Assembly: GCF_051433195.1 (NCBI RefSeq)
Contig: NZ_JBHMFT010000001.1
Coordinates: 62,001-126,000, forward strand
DNA: 64,000 bases
Source: Falsiroseomonas sp051433195
GTDB lineage: Bacteria > Pseudomonadota > Alphaproteobacteria > Acetobacterales > Acetobacteraceae
Direction: 5' to 3'
Shown piece after piece: positions 39,738 through 47,821 of the stretch. Position numbers and translations under genes: made by a program. Under the pieces are notes generated by a model. That model had not been told where the DNA came from and made no database searches. It worked only from the letters and a program-made list of their open reading frames with translations. Position 1 is the stretch's first letter. Every line of letters begins with the position of its first letter.

Positions 39738-40016
39738 TCAGCGGTAGCGACGCTCGTCCCGGTACCGCCGCGGCGGGGCGCGCCGGTCGTCGTAGCGCGG
39801 CTGCGACTGGTCGTACAGGAAGCCGCCGGCGCTGCCGACGCCGGCGCCAAGCAGCGCGCCGAGGCCCGCATTGCCGCTGAAGGAGCCGAGGACGCCGCCG
39901 ACGGCGCCGCCGCCGAGGGCGCCGGTGGCGACCCGCTGCTGGGTCGGGTTCATGTCACCGCAGGCCGAGAGACCGAGGGCGGCAACCAGGGGGAGGGCGA
40001 GGCGCATGGTGCGCAT
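39738..40016 (-). CDS. Glycine-zipper lipoprotein
   Basis: 92 residues from the ATG at 40016. The signal sequence ends in a lipobox LSAC (cysteine near residue 19). A glycine-zipper segment follows (GALGGGAVGGVLGSFSGNAGLGALLGAG split over two helices), then a Arg/Tyr/Asp-rich tail. Such proteins sit in the outer membrane or periplasm and resemble 17-kDa-antigen or Slp-like zippers. It lies between the Rap1a-like gene and the M23 peptidase in one minus-strand unit. Confidence 0.82.
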   Translation of the reverse strand: MRTMRLALPLVAALGLSACGDMNPTQQRVATGALGGGAVGGVLGSFSGNAGLGALLGAGVGSAGGFLYDQSQPRYDDRRAPPRRYRDERRYR

Positions 40017-40033
40017 GATGAAGGCTCCTTCGC

Positions 40034-40489
40034 TCAGCGGTTCGGGCGGTTGCGGCGGGGCTGCGCCGGCTCGCAGGGGAAACGCTCCTGCGCCCAGCGC
40101 AGGAAGCCATCCAGCGCCGGCTCGTTCCAGCGCCCCGGATTTTCGCGCGCCCAGGCGGAGAAGCCGAGGCCGGCCTCGGCCACGGTTGGCCCAGGCGTCG
40201 GCACGCAGTAGATCGGCCGGCCGCGGCCGCCGGTCGGGAACATCATCGCGTGATACTGCCCGGCTGCGGTCAGGAAGCCCTGGCAATAGGCGATCGCCTC
40301 GTACCGCCTGACGCCGCGGACCTGGGGGTTGCAGACATTGGCGAGGTCGCGGGTGGTCTGGACGTGGTCGGTGACGTCGTCCTGGTTCATGGGTCCGCGT
40401 GGTCCCTGTGCGGAGGCGGCCGATATCCCCATCATCGGGGCTGCCAGCAGGCCGAGCACTGCGGCGGTTGCCACAAGGCGCATGATCAT
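40034..40489 (-). CDS. Rap1a/Tai-like domain exported protein
   Basis: 151 residues from the ATG at 40489, with AGGAAGG just upstream. The signal peptide is MIMRLVATAAVLGLLAAPMMGISAASAQ. The mature domain has the Rap1a/Tai pattern: an early Cys (NVCNP), YCQGFLTAAGQYH, IYCVP and WARENPG, with the Cys residues likely in disulfides. Family members include immunity proteins against type VI amidase effectors, but many are stand-alone exported proteins of unknown role. No effector gene is adjacent; the nearby M23 peptidase is a cell-wall enzyme. Confidence 0.72.
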   Translation of the reverse strand: MIMRLVATAAVLGLLAAPMMGISAASAQGPRGPMNQDDVTDHVQTTRDLANVCNPQVRGVRRYEAIAYCQGFLTAAGQYHAMMFPTGGRGRPIYCVPTPGPTVAEAGLGFSAWARENPGRWNEPALDGFLRWAQERFPCEPAQPRRNRPNR

Positions 40490-40608
40490 TTCCTTCCTCG
40501 GAAGTGGAGGCGAAGTCTCTGCCGGCGAGCAGGGCGCGTCCGGCATCTGGGTCCCAACGCCTTCGGGAACGGTTCGTTCAATCCAGCATCAAATTTATTC
40601 GCCCTGCC

Positions 40609-41424
40609 TCAACCTGATGGCGAGGCGGCCGATGCCGGGCCGGCTGGTGGTGGGGGCGGCAGCGCTGCCTCCGCCACCGGCGCCAGACCGATGCGCCCCA
40701 AACCCGGCAGCTTCAGGGCAGGCCGGCGCACATCCACGCCAGCGACCGCGCCGAGGATATTGACCTCCAGACCCTCCACCCAGCCCACGGCCAGCCCGGC
40801 ATAGCCACCCAGGCTCAGGCGCACTCCCGTCTCCGTCAGCCGCAGCCACCTTCCATCGTGGGGAAAATCCTTGCCGATGGCGTTGGGCGGCAGAACGGCG
40901 TTGATCTCCGGCACCGAATCCATCACCGCGGCGACGAAGGTGTTGGAGTTCGGGCCGGGCCAGACCCGGTAGTCGCCGCGGTCGCGCCATTCATAGGCCT
41001 CGATGGCTGCCTGCATGCGCGGGATCATCGCCGCCGCCTCCGCCCCGTCGGCGGCGAAGACCACCTGCGGCGCGCGGCCGAACCAGCGGCCATCGGCCTC
41101 GAAGCCGTTCAGGCGGATGGGGTCGCCCCAGGCGGTGTAGTCGTAGCGGGTGTAGGCGCCGGCGCCCTCCGGCTTGAACACCACCCAGCTGTGGACGGCG
41201 AAGATGCCGCGCCAGCGCACGGTGGGGGCGGCGAAGACGCGCACCACGGCGCCCGGGTTCTGCGCCGCCGGCGGCAGCAGCCCGGCGCTGCCGCGATCCG
41301 CGGTCCACCAGCCCGGGCCGATGCCGTCGCGTTGATACAGCGCCGCGGAGATGCCGAGCGGCAGCAGGAAGAACAGCGCGAACAGCGCCAGGGCGGTCTT
41401 CAGCAGGGACATGGTGATCCGCAT
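40609..41424 (-). CDS. DUF3750-family membrane-anchored protein
   Basis: 271 residues. One N-terminal membrane helix (LLKTALALFALFFLLPLGIS) anchors a periplasmic domain with the DUF3750 pattern: VRVFAAPTVRWRGIFAVHSW, YTRYDYTAWG, GDYRVWPGPNSNTFVA and LPPNAIGKDF. The conserved His and Asn residues suggest an enzymatic or binding role, but none is established. A second in-frame ATG at 41412 is an alternative start. The C-terminus is proline-rich. Confidence 0.8.
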   Translation of the reverse strand: MRITMSLLKTALALFALFFLLPLGISAALYQRDGIGPGWWTADRGSAGLLPPAAQNPGAVVRVFAAPTVRWRGIFAVHSWVVFKPEGAGAYTRYDYTAWGDPIRLNGFEADGRWFGRAPQVVFAADGAEAAAMIPRMQAAIEAYEWRDRGDYRVWPGPNSNTFVAAVMDSVPEINAVLPPNAIGKDFPHDGRWLRLTETGVRLSLGGYAGLAVGWVEGLEVNILGAVAGVDVRRPALKLPGLGRIGLAPVAEAALPPPPPAGPASAASPSG

Positions 41425-41510
41425 GTTTGGTCCCGCCCGCGGAAGCGCAACCAGTTGACAGTCCCGCCGCCGCGCGGCCTCTGGCGCGTGGGACGGAGCG
41501 GGACACAGGC

Positions 41511-42299
41511 ATGGAACTCGGCCTCAGGGGCAGGACGGCGCTGGTCACCGGCGCCTCGCTCGGCATTGGCCGCGCCATCGCGCGGGAACTGGCGGCGGAG
41601 GGCGTGGCGGTGGCGATGATCGCCCGCAATGCGGACCGCCTGGCGGAAGCCGCCGCCGCCATCGCGGCCGAGACCGGCGGCCGCACCGTGCCGGTCGCCG
41701 CGGACCTCGTGGATGCGGCGCAGCTCGATGCCGCGGTGGCGCAGGCGGACGCGGCACTCGGGCGTATCGACATCCTGGTGAACAATGCCGGCGCCACGCC
41801 GATGGGCCGCATCGCGGACTCGGACGACGCCACCTGGCGCAAGTCGCTGGACCTGAAGCTGATGGGCTACATGCGCTGTGCCCGGCTGCTGGTGCCCGGG
41901 ATGCGGGCGCGGCGCTGGGGGCGGGTGGTGAACATCATCGGCCGGTCCGGCCACCAGCCGCGCGCCACCTACATCGTCGGATCCAGCGTCAATGCGAGCC
42001 TGCTCAGCTTCACCCACGCGCTGGCGCAGGATTGCGCGCCGGACAACGTGCTGGTCGTCGGCGTCAATCCCGGCCCGATCGCGACGCCGCGCTGGGATGC
42101 GCTGGTGGCCCAAGGCGCCGCCGGCAGCGGCCGCGACCCGGATGCGGAGAACGCCGCCGCCATCGCTTCCGTCGCCCTCGGCCGCCTCGGCACGGTGGAG
42201 GAGGTGTCGGGGCTGGTGACCTTCCTGTGTTCCGACCGCGCCGGCTTCATCACCGGCACCAACATCGACATCGACGGCGGCGGCACCCGCTGCATCTGA
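41511..42299 (+). CDS. SDR-family protein with substituted catalytic residues
   Basis: 262 residues. The NAD-binding loop TGASLGIGRAIA and the NNAG motif are intact, and the C-terminal GFITGTNIDIDGGG is typical of SDR reductases. In the active-site segment the residues that align with the Tyr and Lys of YxxxK are Gly157 and Asn161 (GSSVN), and the catalytic Ser region reads IIGRSG. A Tyr occurs three residues earlier (residue 154). Either the chemistry is different or the protein binds cofactor without catalysis. It is followed after 14 bases by an alpha/beta hydrolase. Confidence 0.85.
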   Translation: MELGLRGRTALVTGASLGIGRAIARELAAEGVAVAMIARNADRLAEAAAAIAAETGGRTVPVAADLVDAAQLDAAVAQADAALGRIDILVNNAGATPMGRIADSDDATWRKSLDLKLMGYMRCARLLVPGMRARRWGRVVNIIGRSGHQPRATYIVGSSVNASLLSFTHALAQDCAPDNVLVVGVNPGPIATPRWDALVAQGAAGSGRDPDAENAAAIASVALGRLGTVEEVSGLVTFLCSDRAGFITGTNIDIDGGGTRCI

Positions 42300-42313
42300 G
42301 GGGTTCGTTCCGC

Positions 42314-43114
42314 ATGCCCGAATTCGAGGTCTCCCCCGGCACCACCCTGGCCTATGCGGTGGACGATTTCACCGATCCCTGGGTTCCGGCGCCGACCGTG
42401 CTGCTGCTGCACGGCCTGGCCGAAAGCCGGGAGGCGTTTCGCGCCTTCGTCCCGGCCCTGGCTCGGCACGCGCGGGTGGTGCGGCTGGACCTGCGCGGCT
42501 ACGGCGCCTCCACGCCGATGCCGGCGGAGCATCCCTGGCGCTTCGACGAACTTGTCTCCGACGTGGTGGCGGCGATCCGGCACCTGGGCGTCGCGCGCGT
42601 GCACCTGGTCGGCGGCAAGATCGGCGGCACCATCGCGCTCGCGCTGGCGGCGCGGCACCCGGGGCTGGTGGAGAAGCTGGCGGTGCTCGGCGGCCCGGCC
42701 TCGCTGACCGGGATGGCCGACCGCACCCCGGCGTGGCGGGCACAGATCGCGGCGGAGGGCGTGCCGGCCTGGGTCGCCGCCTCCAACGCCGGCCGCATGG
42801 GCAGCCGCATGTCGCCCGAGGCGCTGGACTGGTGGACGCGGATGATGGGCCGGACCGCCGCCTCCACCCTCGATGGCTTCCTCCGCATGGTCCCCTCCGT
42901 GGACGTGACGGCGGAGGTCGAGCGCATCCGGGCGCCGACGCTGGTGGTGACCACGACGGGCAGCGGCCTGGGTTCTGTGGCGGAGGTGCGGGCGTGGCAG
43001 GAGCGGATCCGTGGCTCCCGCCTTGTCGTGGTGGAGAACGACAGCTACCACGTCGCCGCCTCGGACCCGGACGAGACGGCGGCACTGGTGCGGGACTTCC
43101 TGTTCAGCGCCTGA
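42314..43114 (+). CDS. Alpha/beta hydrolase fold protein lacking the nucleophile Ser
   Basis: 266 residues from the ATG at 42314. The fold markers LLLHGLAESREAF and LDLRGYGAST are normal. At the nucleophile elbow, where HSxGG is expected, the sequence is VGGKIGGT: Lys102 replaces the Ser. A late His (NDSYHVAA) occupies the catalytic-His region. A hydrolase with this replacement cannot use the standard serine mechanism; C-C lyase, isomerase or binding roles are possible. It pairs with the atypical SDR upstream. The 3' end overlaps a convergent membrane protein gene by 11 bases. Confidence 0.82.
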   Translation: MPEFEVSPGTTLAYAVDDFTDPWVPAPTVLLLHGLAESREAFRAFVPALARHARVVRLDLRGYGASTPMPAEHPWRFDELVSDVVAAIRHLGVARVHLVGGKIGGTIALALAARHPGLVEKLAVLGGPASLTGMADRTPAWRAQIAAEGVPAWVAASNAGRMGSRMSPEALDWWTRMMGRTAASTLDGFLRMVPSVDVTAEVERIRAPTLVVTTTGSGLGSVAEVRAWQERIRGSRLVVVENDSYHVAASDPDETAALVRDFLFSA

Positions 43115-43763
43115 GCGCCAGCCCCCAGACCACCAGCAGCGGCACCGCCGCCGCCACCCAATCCGCCGGCGCCCCCCGCGCCAGAACCGGAACCGCCGCC
43201 AGCGCCGCCAGCGCCGCGGCGAAGGGCAGGGCGGCAAGCGCGCCGCCGGCCGGTGCGAAGCGCGCCATCAGGCTCGCCACCAGCAGCACCGCGCCCAGCA
43301 ATGGTCCCGGCCCCGGCAGCCCGGCCAGCACCAGCCCCACCAGCAGCGTCGCCGCCGCCAGCACCGGCACCCAGCCGGCGCCACGCAGCGCCAGCAGCAC
43401 ATACAGCGCCACCGCCCCCAGCACCGGCGCCGCCTGGACAAGGTCGGGCAGGGTGCGCGGCGCCCCCGCCATCCACCACCCCGCGCCCAGCGCGCCCGCC
43501 ACGGCCATGGCGCTGCCAGGCGCACGCCAGCCCAGCCCCAGCGCCGTCCAGGCCAGCACCGCCAGCGCCAGCAGCGGCAGCCGTTCCGGCAATTGCCGTG
43601 GCGAGGCCGGCAGCGACCCGAACACCCACCACCAGCCCGCCAGAACCCCGACCCCGGCCGCCAGCCCGCCGAGCCACGCCCAGCGCCGCGCCGCCAGCAG
43701 AACCGCCAGCGCCGCCAGCATCGCCACGGCCACCGCGGGCCAGCCCAGGATCAACGCCTGCAT
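43104..43763 (-). CDS. Hypothetical polytopic membrane protein
   Basis: 219 residues, almost entirely hydrophobic, with about seven or eight predicted membrane helices built from Ala, Leu, Val and Gly with several Trp residues. No charged catalytic or transport motif stands out. Extreme alanine/leucine content makes family assignment unreliable. It is monocistronic. Confidence 0.65.
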   Translation of the reverse strand: MQALILGWPAVAVAMLAALAVLLAARRWAWLGGLAAGVGVLAGWWWVFGSLPASPRQLPERLPLLALAVLAWTALGLGWRAPGSAMAVAGALGAGWWMAGAPRTLPDLVQAAPVLGAVALYVLLALRGAGWVPVLAAATLLVGLVLAGLPGPGPLLGAVLLVASLMARFAPAGGALAALPFAAALAALAAVPVLARGAPADWVAAAVPLLVVWGLALRR

Positions 43764-43856
43764 CGCCCGTTCACCTATCGACTGGTCACCTTACGAAACT
43801 TGCCGCGCGCCGGCGGCACGGCCTAATCGGGCTCGTTGCAGGCATGGGACTCCAGG

Positions 43857-44543
43857 ATGGCGCGCGAGACCACAACCGAGCCGGGCACTCGCCGCCTGAA
43901 GGTCTGGGATCCCTGGATCCGCCTGGTGCACTGGGCCATCGTCATCCTGATCCCTTTGTCCTACTGGTCCGCCGTCACGCATCGCTTCGATATCCACATG
44001 CTGTCCGGCTACACCATGCTGACGCTGCTGCTGTTCCGCATCGCCTGGGGCCTGGTCGGCAGCCAGACCGCGCGCTTCGGCCAGTTCCTGAAATCCCCCC
44101 TCGAAGCTCTGCGCCACTTCGGCCAATTCCGCCGCCGCCAGGCCGCGGTCGAGATCGGCCACAACGCCGCCGGCGGCTGGATGGTGCTGGTGATGCTGCT
44201 GCTGCTGCTGGCCCAGGCCACCACCGGCCTGTTCGCCGATAACGAGATCTTCAGCCGCGGCCCCCTGGCGCGGGAGGTCGAGACCGCGACCAGCGCCCTC
44301 GCCACCTCGATCCATCTGCGGGTGTTCTGGTTCATCGTCGCGGCGACGGTGCTGCACATCGTGGCGATCCTGGCCTACCGCGTGCTGCGCGGGCAGAACC
44401 TGGTCGGCCCGATGATCACCGGCGCGCTGCGCCTGCCCGTGGTCTATCGCGGCCCGCAGCCGCGCATGGGCAGCAACCTTCTGGCCGTGGCGCTGCTGGC
44501 CGCGGCCGCCGGCGCGGTGTGGGGCATCAGCCGCTACGGCTGA
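43857..44543 (+). CDS. Cytochrome b561-type di-haem membrane protein
   Basis: 228 residues from the ATG at 43857. Four main membrane helices carry the haem-ligand histidines: WIRLVHWAIV (helix 1), FDIHMLSGYTML (helix 2), a third in IGHNAAGGWM, and VLHIVAILAYR near the end. It has the b561/Ni-hydrogenase cytochrome b pattern WDPWIRLVHW. These proteins pass electrons between membrane quinol and periplasmic carriers. The convergent gene encodes a periplasmic cytochrome c', a plausible partner. Confidence 0.9.
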   Translation: MARETTTEPGTRRLKVWDPWIRLVHWAIVILIPLSYWSAVTHRFDIHMLSGYTMLTLLLFRIAWGLVGSQTARFGQFLKSPLEALRHFGQFRRRQAAVEIGHNAAGGWMVLVMLLLLLAQATTGLFADNEIFSRGPLAREVETATSALATSIHLRVFWFIVAATVLHIVAILAYRVLRGQNLVGPMITGALRLPVVYRGPQPRMGSNLLAVALLAAAAGAVWGISRYG

Positions 44544-44558
44544 CGCCCCGGCGCAGAA

Positions 44559-45014
44559 TCAGCGCGCGCGGTACTGCTGGTGGCAGGCGCCGCAGGTGCC
44601 GCCGGTGCTGCGCAGCAGGTCCGGCGGGATGCTGCCGGACGCCGCCGCCGTCCGCAGCGTGGCAAAGGCCGTCTGCATGGTGTTGGCGCGGGTCTGGAAA
44701 TCCGCCCGGTTCGCATCGATGGCGGCCAGCGCCCGGGTCTGCCCCGGATTGGTGCCCTGGGCCTGAGGCGGGGTGAGGGACGGCGCCGGCACCAGGTTCG
44801 GCAGCGTGGTCATGAAGGCGGACATCGCCTCGATCCGCGGCACCAGCGCCCGCGTATCGCCGCCGGACCGCACGGTATTGGCGACCGCCTCCATCGTCTG
44901 CCCAAGCCCGCCGAGCCCGGCGCGGCGCTCCGCGATCACATCGCCCTGCGCCCAAACGGGGCCGCCCGCCGCCAATGCCACCAGCACGCCCGCCGCCATC
45001 ACCGTATAACGCAT
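44559..45014 (-). CDS. Cytochrome c' / c556-type protein
   Basis: 151 residues from the ATG at 45014. The signal peptide is MRYTVMAAGVLVALAAGGPVWAQ. The mature part is a four-helix bundle pattern ending in a C-terminal haem motif GTCGACHQQYR (CxxCH), the hallmark of class II cytochromes c. Cytochromes c' bind NO or O2-related ligands or shuttle electrons in the periplasm. It converges on the b561 gene with 15 bases between stops. Confidence 0.92.
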   Translation of the reverse strand: MRYTVMAAGVLVALAAGGPVWAQGDVIAERRAGLGGLGQTMEAVANTVRSGGDTRALVPRIEAMSAFMTTLPNLVPAPSLTPPQAQGTNPGQTRALAAIDANRADFQTRANTMQTAFATLRTAAASGSIPPDLLRSTGGTCGACHQQYRAR

Positions 45015-45173
45015 TCCAGATGCCTTCCCTGTCGGTCCGGGAAGGTTGGCAGCAAGGCGCCGCCGCCGCAACGAGACTTCTGCCCCGTTGCAATCGGCAA
45101 TAAGCCCGGCGCCACCCTTGCAAGCCCGCCGGTGAAGCGGGAGGCTGGGCGCAACGAACGGAGGAACGGGAAG

Positions 45174-46160
45174 ATGTTGCGACGCAGCCTGCTCGGCGTG
45201 ACGCTGGCGGTGGGATTGACCCTGCCTGCTTTGGCCTTCCCCGACCGTACCATCAACCTCGCCGTCGGCTTCGCCCCTGGCGGCTCCACCGACATCACCT
45301 CCCGCCTCCTCGCCGACCGCCTCGGCCCGGCGCTGGGCGCCGAGGGCCGCGTGGTGGTGGAGAACCGCGCCGGCGCCTCCGGCATGATCGCCAGCGACTG
45401 GCTGCGCCGGCAGAACCCGGACGGCCATGTGCTGATGCTGGTCGAGGCCTCCTCCCACGCCCTCGCCCCCAACGCCCTGGTCGGCGGCACCCGCTACGAC
45501 CCGCTGGCGGATTACACGCACATCGCCATCGTCGGCACCGGCCCGATGATCGTCGTCGCCCAGCCCGGCTTCCCCGCCCGCACGCCGCAGGCGATGGTGG
45601 CGCGGATGCGGGAAGGCGGGGCGGAGGCGCTGCCCTTCGCCTCCTCCGGCGTCGCCTCCATGCCGCATCTCTCGGCGGAGATGTTCGCCTCGGTCATGGG
45701 CCAGGGCGGGCGGTTCGCGCATGTGCCCTACCGCTCCGGCGGGCTGATGGTGGAAAGCATCGCCAAGGCGGAGACTCAGTGGGGCGTCGCCGTGCTGGCC
45801 TCCGCCGCCGCGCAGGTGCGCGATGGCCGGGTGCTGGGCGTCGCGGTGACGGGGCTGGAGCGGTTTCCCAGCTTCCCCGACATCCCCACCCTGAACGAAT
45901 CGGCGCTGCCCGGCTTCGACCTGGAGAACTGGTTCGCCGTGATCGGCCCGCGCGGGATGCCCGACGCCGTGGTGGCCCGCCTGAACCAGGCAATCCGCGA
46001 GGCGCTGACGCAGCCCACCCTGCGGGAACGCCTGCTGCTGGCCGGCGTCGCGCCCTGGACGCGCCCCAACGCCCCGGCCGATGCCGCCGCCTTTTTCCGC
46101 AGCGAGATGGCGAAGTTCCGCGACGTGGTCGCCCGCACCGGGGTGAAGCTGGAACAGTGA
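45174..46160 (+). CDS. Bug/TctC-family receptor
   Basis: 328 residues from the ATG at 45174, preceded by a GGAGGAACGGGAAG Shine-Dalgarno stretch. The signal peptide MLRRSLLGVTLAVGLTLPALA leads to INLAVGFAPGGSTDITSRL, VVENRAGASG and HVPYRSGG. Its stop codon overlaps the GTG start of the GMC oxidoreductase, so the binding protein and the enzyme are translated together. The ligand may therefore be the oxidoreductase substrate, probably an alcohol or its acid. No TctAB genes are present. Confidence 0.9.
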   Translation: MLRRSLLGVTLAVGLTLPALAFPDRTINLAVGFAPGGSTDITSRLLADRLGPALGAEGRVVVENRAGASGMIASDWLRRQNPDGHVLMLVEASSHALAPNALVGGTRYDPLADYTHIAIVGTGPMIVVAQPGFPARTPQAMVARMREGGAEALPFASSGVASMPHLSAEMFASVMGQGGRFAHVPYRSGGLMVESIAKAETQWGVAVLASAAAQVRDGRVLGVAVTGLERFPSFPDIPTLNESALPGFDLENWFAVIGPRGMPDAVVARLNQAIREALTQPTLRERLLLAGVAPWTRPNAPADAAAFFRSEMAKFRDVVARTGVKLEQ

Positions 46161-47749
46161 GCACCCCGACCACGGCGGATATCATCGTCATCGGCGGCGG
46201 CTCCGCCGGCTGCGTCGTCGCCGCCCGCCTGTCCGAGGACGCGCGCACCCGCGTGCTGCTGCTGGAGGCGGGGCCGCCGGACCGCGACCCGTGGATCCGC
46301 CTGCCGATGGGCTACGCGAAGCTCTACGGCAGCGGCCGCTACGACCCGCGCTTCATGACGGAGGCCGAGCCAGGGCTGGATGGCCGCGCCGTGCACTGGC
46401 CGCGCGGCCGGGTGCTGGGCGGCTCGGGTTCGGTCAACGGCCTGGTCTTCCTGCGCGGCAGCCCGAACGACTACGACCGCTGGGCACAATCCGGCGCCCG
46501 CGGCTGGGCTTACGAGGAAGTCGCCCCCTTCTTCCGCAAGCTGGAGACCTGGGAGGGCGCGCCATCCGAGGCCCGCGGCAGCGACGGCCCGATCCGCGTC
46601 AGCGAGCCGAAGCGCCTGGCGCCCGCCGCGAAGGCCTTCGTCGAAAGCTGCGTCGCCGCCGGCCTGCCGCGCTTCCGGGACGTGAATGGCGGCGGCCCGA
46701 TCGAGGGCGTCGGCCCGGTGCAGCTCAACGTCGGCAGCGGCTTCCGTTCGTCCTCCGCCCGCACCTACCTGCATCCGGCGATGCGCCGGCCGAATTTGGA
46801 GGTCCGCACCGGCATTTCCGTCCACCGCATCCTGTTCGAGGATGGCCGTGCGGTGGGCGTGGAGACCGGGCAGGGGGTGTTCCGCGCGTCCCGTGAAATC
46901 GTGCTCAGCGCGGGTGCCATCGAGACGCCGAAGCTGCTGATGCTGTCCGGCATCGGCGATGCCGCGGCGCTGGCCGAGTTCGGCATCGCCAGCGTGGCGC
47001 ACAGCCCCGATGTCGGCCGCAACCTGCAGGACCACCTGATCGCGAAGTTCATCTTCCGCACGAAACCCTGCGCCACGCTGAACGAGATCCTCGGCAGCCA
47101 TGTCCGGAAGGGCGCCATGGGCCTCGACTGGCTGCTGCGCCGCGCCGGCCCGCTGGCGATCGGCGCCGGGGAGGCGACGGCCTTCGCCCGCATCACGCCA
47201 GGGGCGGAGGAAGCCGAGGCGCAGTTCCTGTTCGTGAACTTCTCGACGTTCGACTACACCAAGGGCCTGCACGGCTTCCCCGGCGTGATGTGGAACTACG
47301 GCCCCTGCCGGCCGGACAGCCGCGGCACGCTGGCGCTGGCCTCGCCCGACCCGGCGGACAAGCCGGTGATCCGGCCGAACTACCTGGACCACCCGAACGA
47401 CCTGCGCATCATGCTCGGCGCCGCCCGCCTGTCGCAGCGCATCGCCGCCCAGGCGCCCTTCGCCGGCCTGGTCGAGGAGGAACTGCGCCCGGGCCCCGCC
47501 GCCACCAGCGACGCGGCCCTGGAGGCCAACATCCGCGCCACCGCCGGCACCGTCTTCCACCCCTGCGGCACCGCCCGCATGGGCACCGACAGCCGCGCGG
47601 TGCTGGACCCGGAACTGCGGGTGCGTGGCGTGACGGGCCTGCGCGTGGCCGATGCCAGCGTCTTCCCGCTGATCCCATCCCCCAACATCCAGCCCGCCGC
47701 GCTGATGGTGGGCGAACGCTGCGCCGACTTCATGCGCCGCCCTGCCTAG
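46157..47749 (+). CDS. GMC-family FAD oxidoreductase (choline dehydrogenase-like)
   Basis: 530 residues from the GTG at 46157. The FAD dinucleotide-binding motif IIVIGGGSAGCVVAARLSE is at residues ~9-27. GMC signature 1 is GRVLGGSGSVNGLVFLRG and signature 2 is GAIETPKLLMLSGIG. The C-terminal catalytic His/His-or-Asn region contains FHPCGTARMG and SPNIQPAALMVGER. It oxidises an alcohol to an aldehyde or acid with FAD. The GTGA overlap with the preceding Bug receptor suggests functional coupling. Confidence 0.92.
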   Translation: MSTPTTADIIVIGGGSAGCVVAARLSEDARTRVLLLEAGPPDRDPWIRLPMGYAKLYGSGRYDPRFMTEAEPGLDGRAVHWPRGRVLGGSGSVNGLVFLRGSPNDYDRWAQSGARGWAYEEVAPFFRKLETWEGAPSEARGSDGPIRVSEPKRLAPAAKAFVESCVAAGLPRFRDVNGGGPIEGVGPVQLNVGSGFRSSSARTYLHPAMRRPNLEVRTGISVHRILFEDGRAVGVETGQGVFRASREIVLSAGAIETPKLLMLSGIGDAAALAEFGIASVAHSPDVGRNLQDHLIAKFIFRTKPCATLNEILGSHVRKGAMGLDWLLRRAGPLAIGAGEATAFARITPGAEEAEAQFLFVNFSTFDYTKGLHGFPGVMWNYGPCRPDSRGTLALASPDPADKPVIRPNYLDHPNDLRIMLGAARLSQRIAAQAPFAGLVEEELRPGPAATSDAALEANIRATAGTVFHPCGTARMGTDSRAVLDPELRVRGVTGLRVADASVFPLIPSPNIQPAALMVGERCADFMRRPA

Positions 47750-47794
47750 CCCTCTCCCCCCGCTTCCGGGGGGAGAGGGTTGGGTGAGGGGGGC
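47750..47794 (+). repeat. C/G-rich palindromic repeat, copy 1
   Basis: Twelve-base inverted arms (CCCTCTCCCCCC and GGGGGGAGAGGG) with a 6-base loop are followed by TTGGGTGAGGGGGGC. It begins with the last base after the GMC stop codon. The downstream 27 bases match copy 2 at 24 positions. Similar palindromes are common dispersed elements in GC-rich proteobacteria. Confidence 0.8.
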
Positions 47795-47821
47795 AGCGCT
47801 CCATTCCAAGGATACTCGACG

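Noticed and set aside
43011..43826. Plus-strand frame rich in Arg/Gln/His opposite the membrane protein gene
   Set aside because: Extreme low complexity that is the reverse reading of an alanine/leucine-rich membrane protein.
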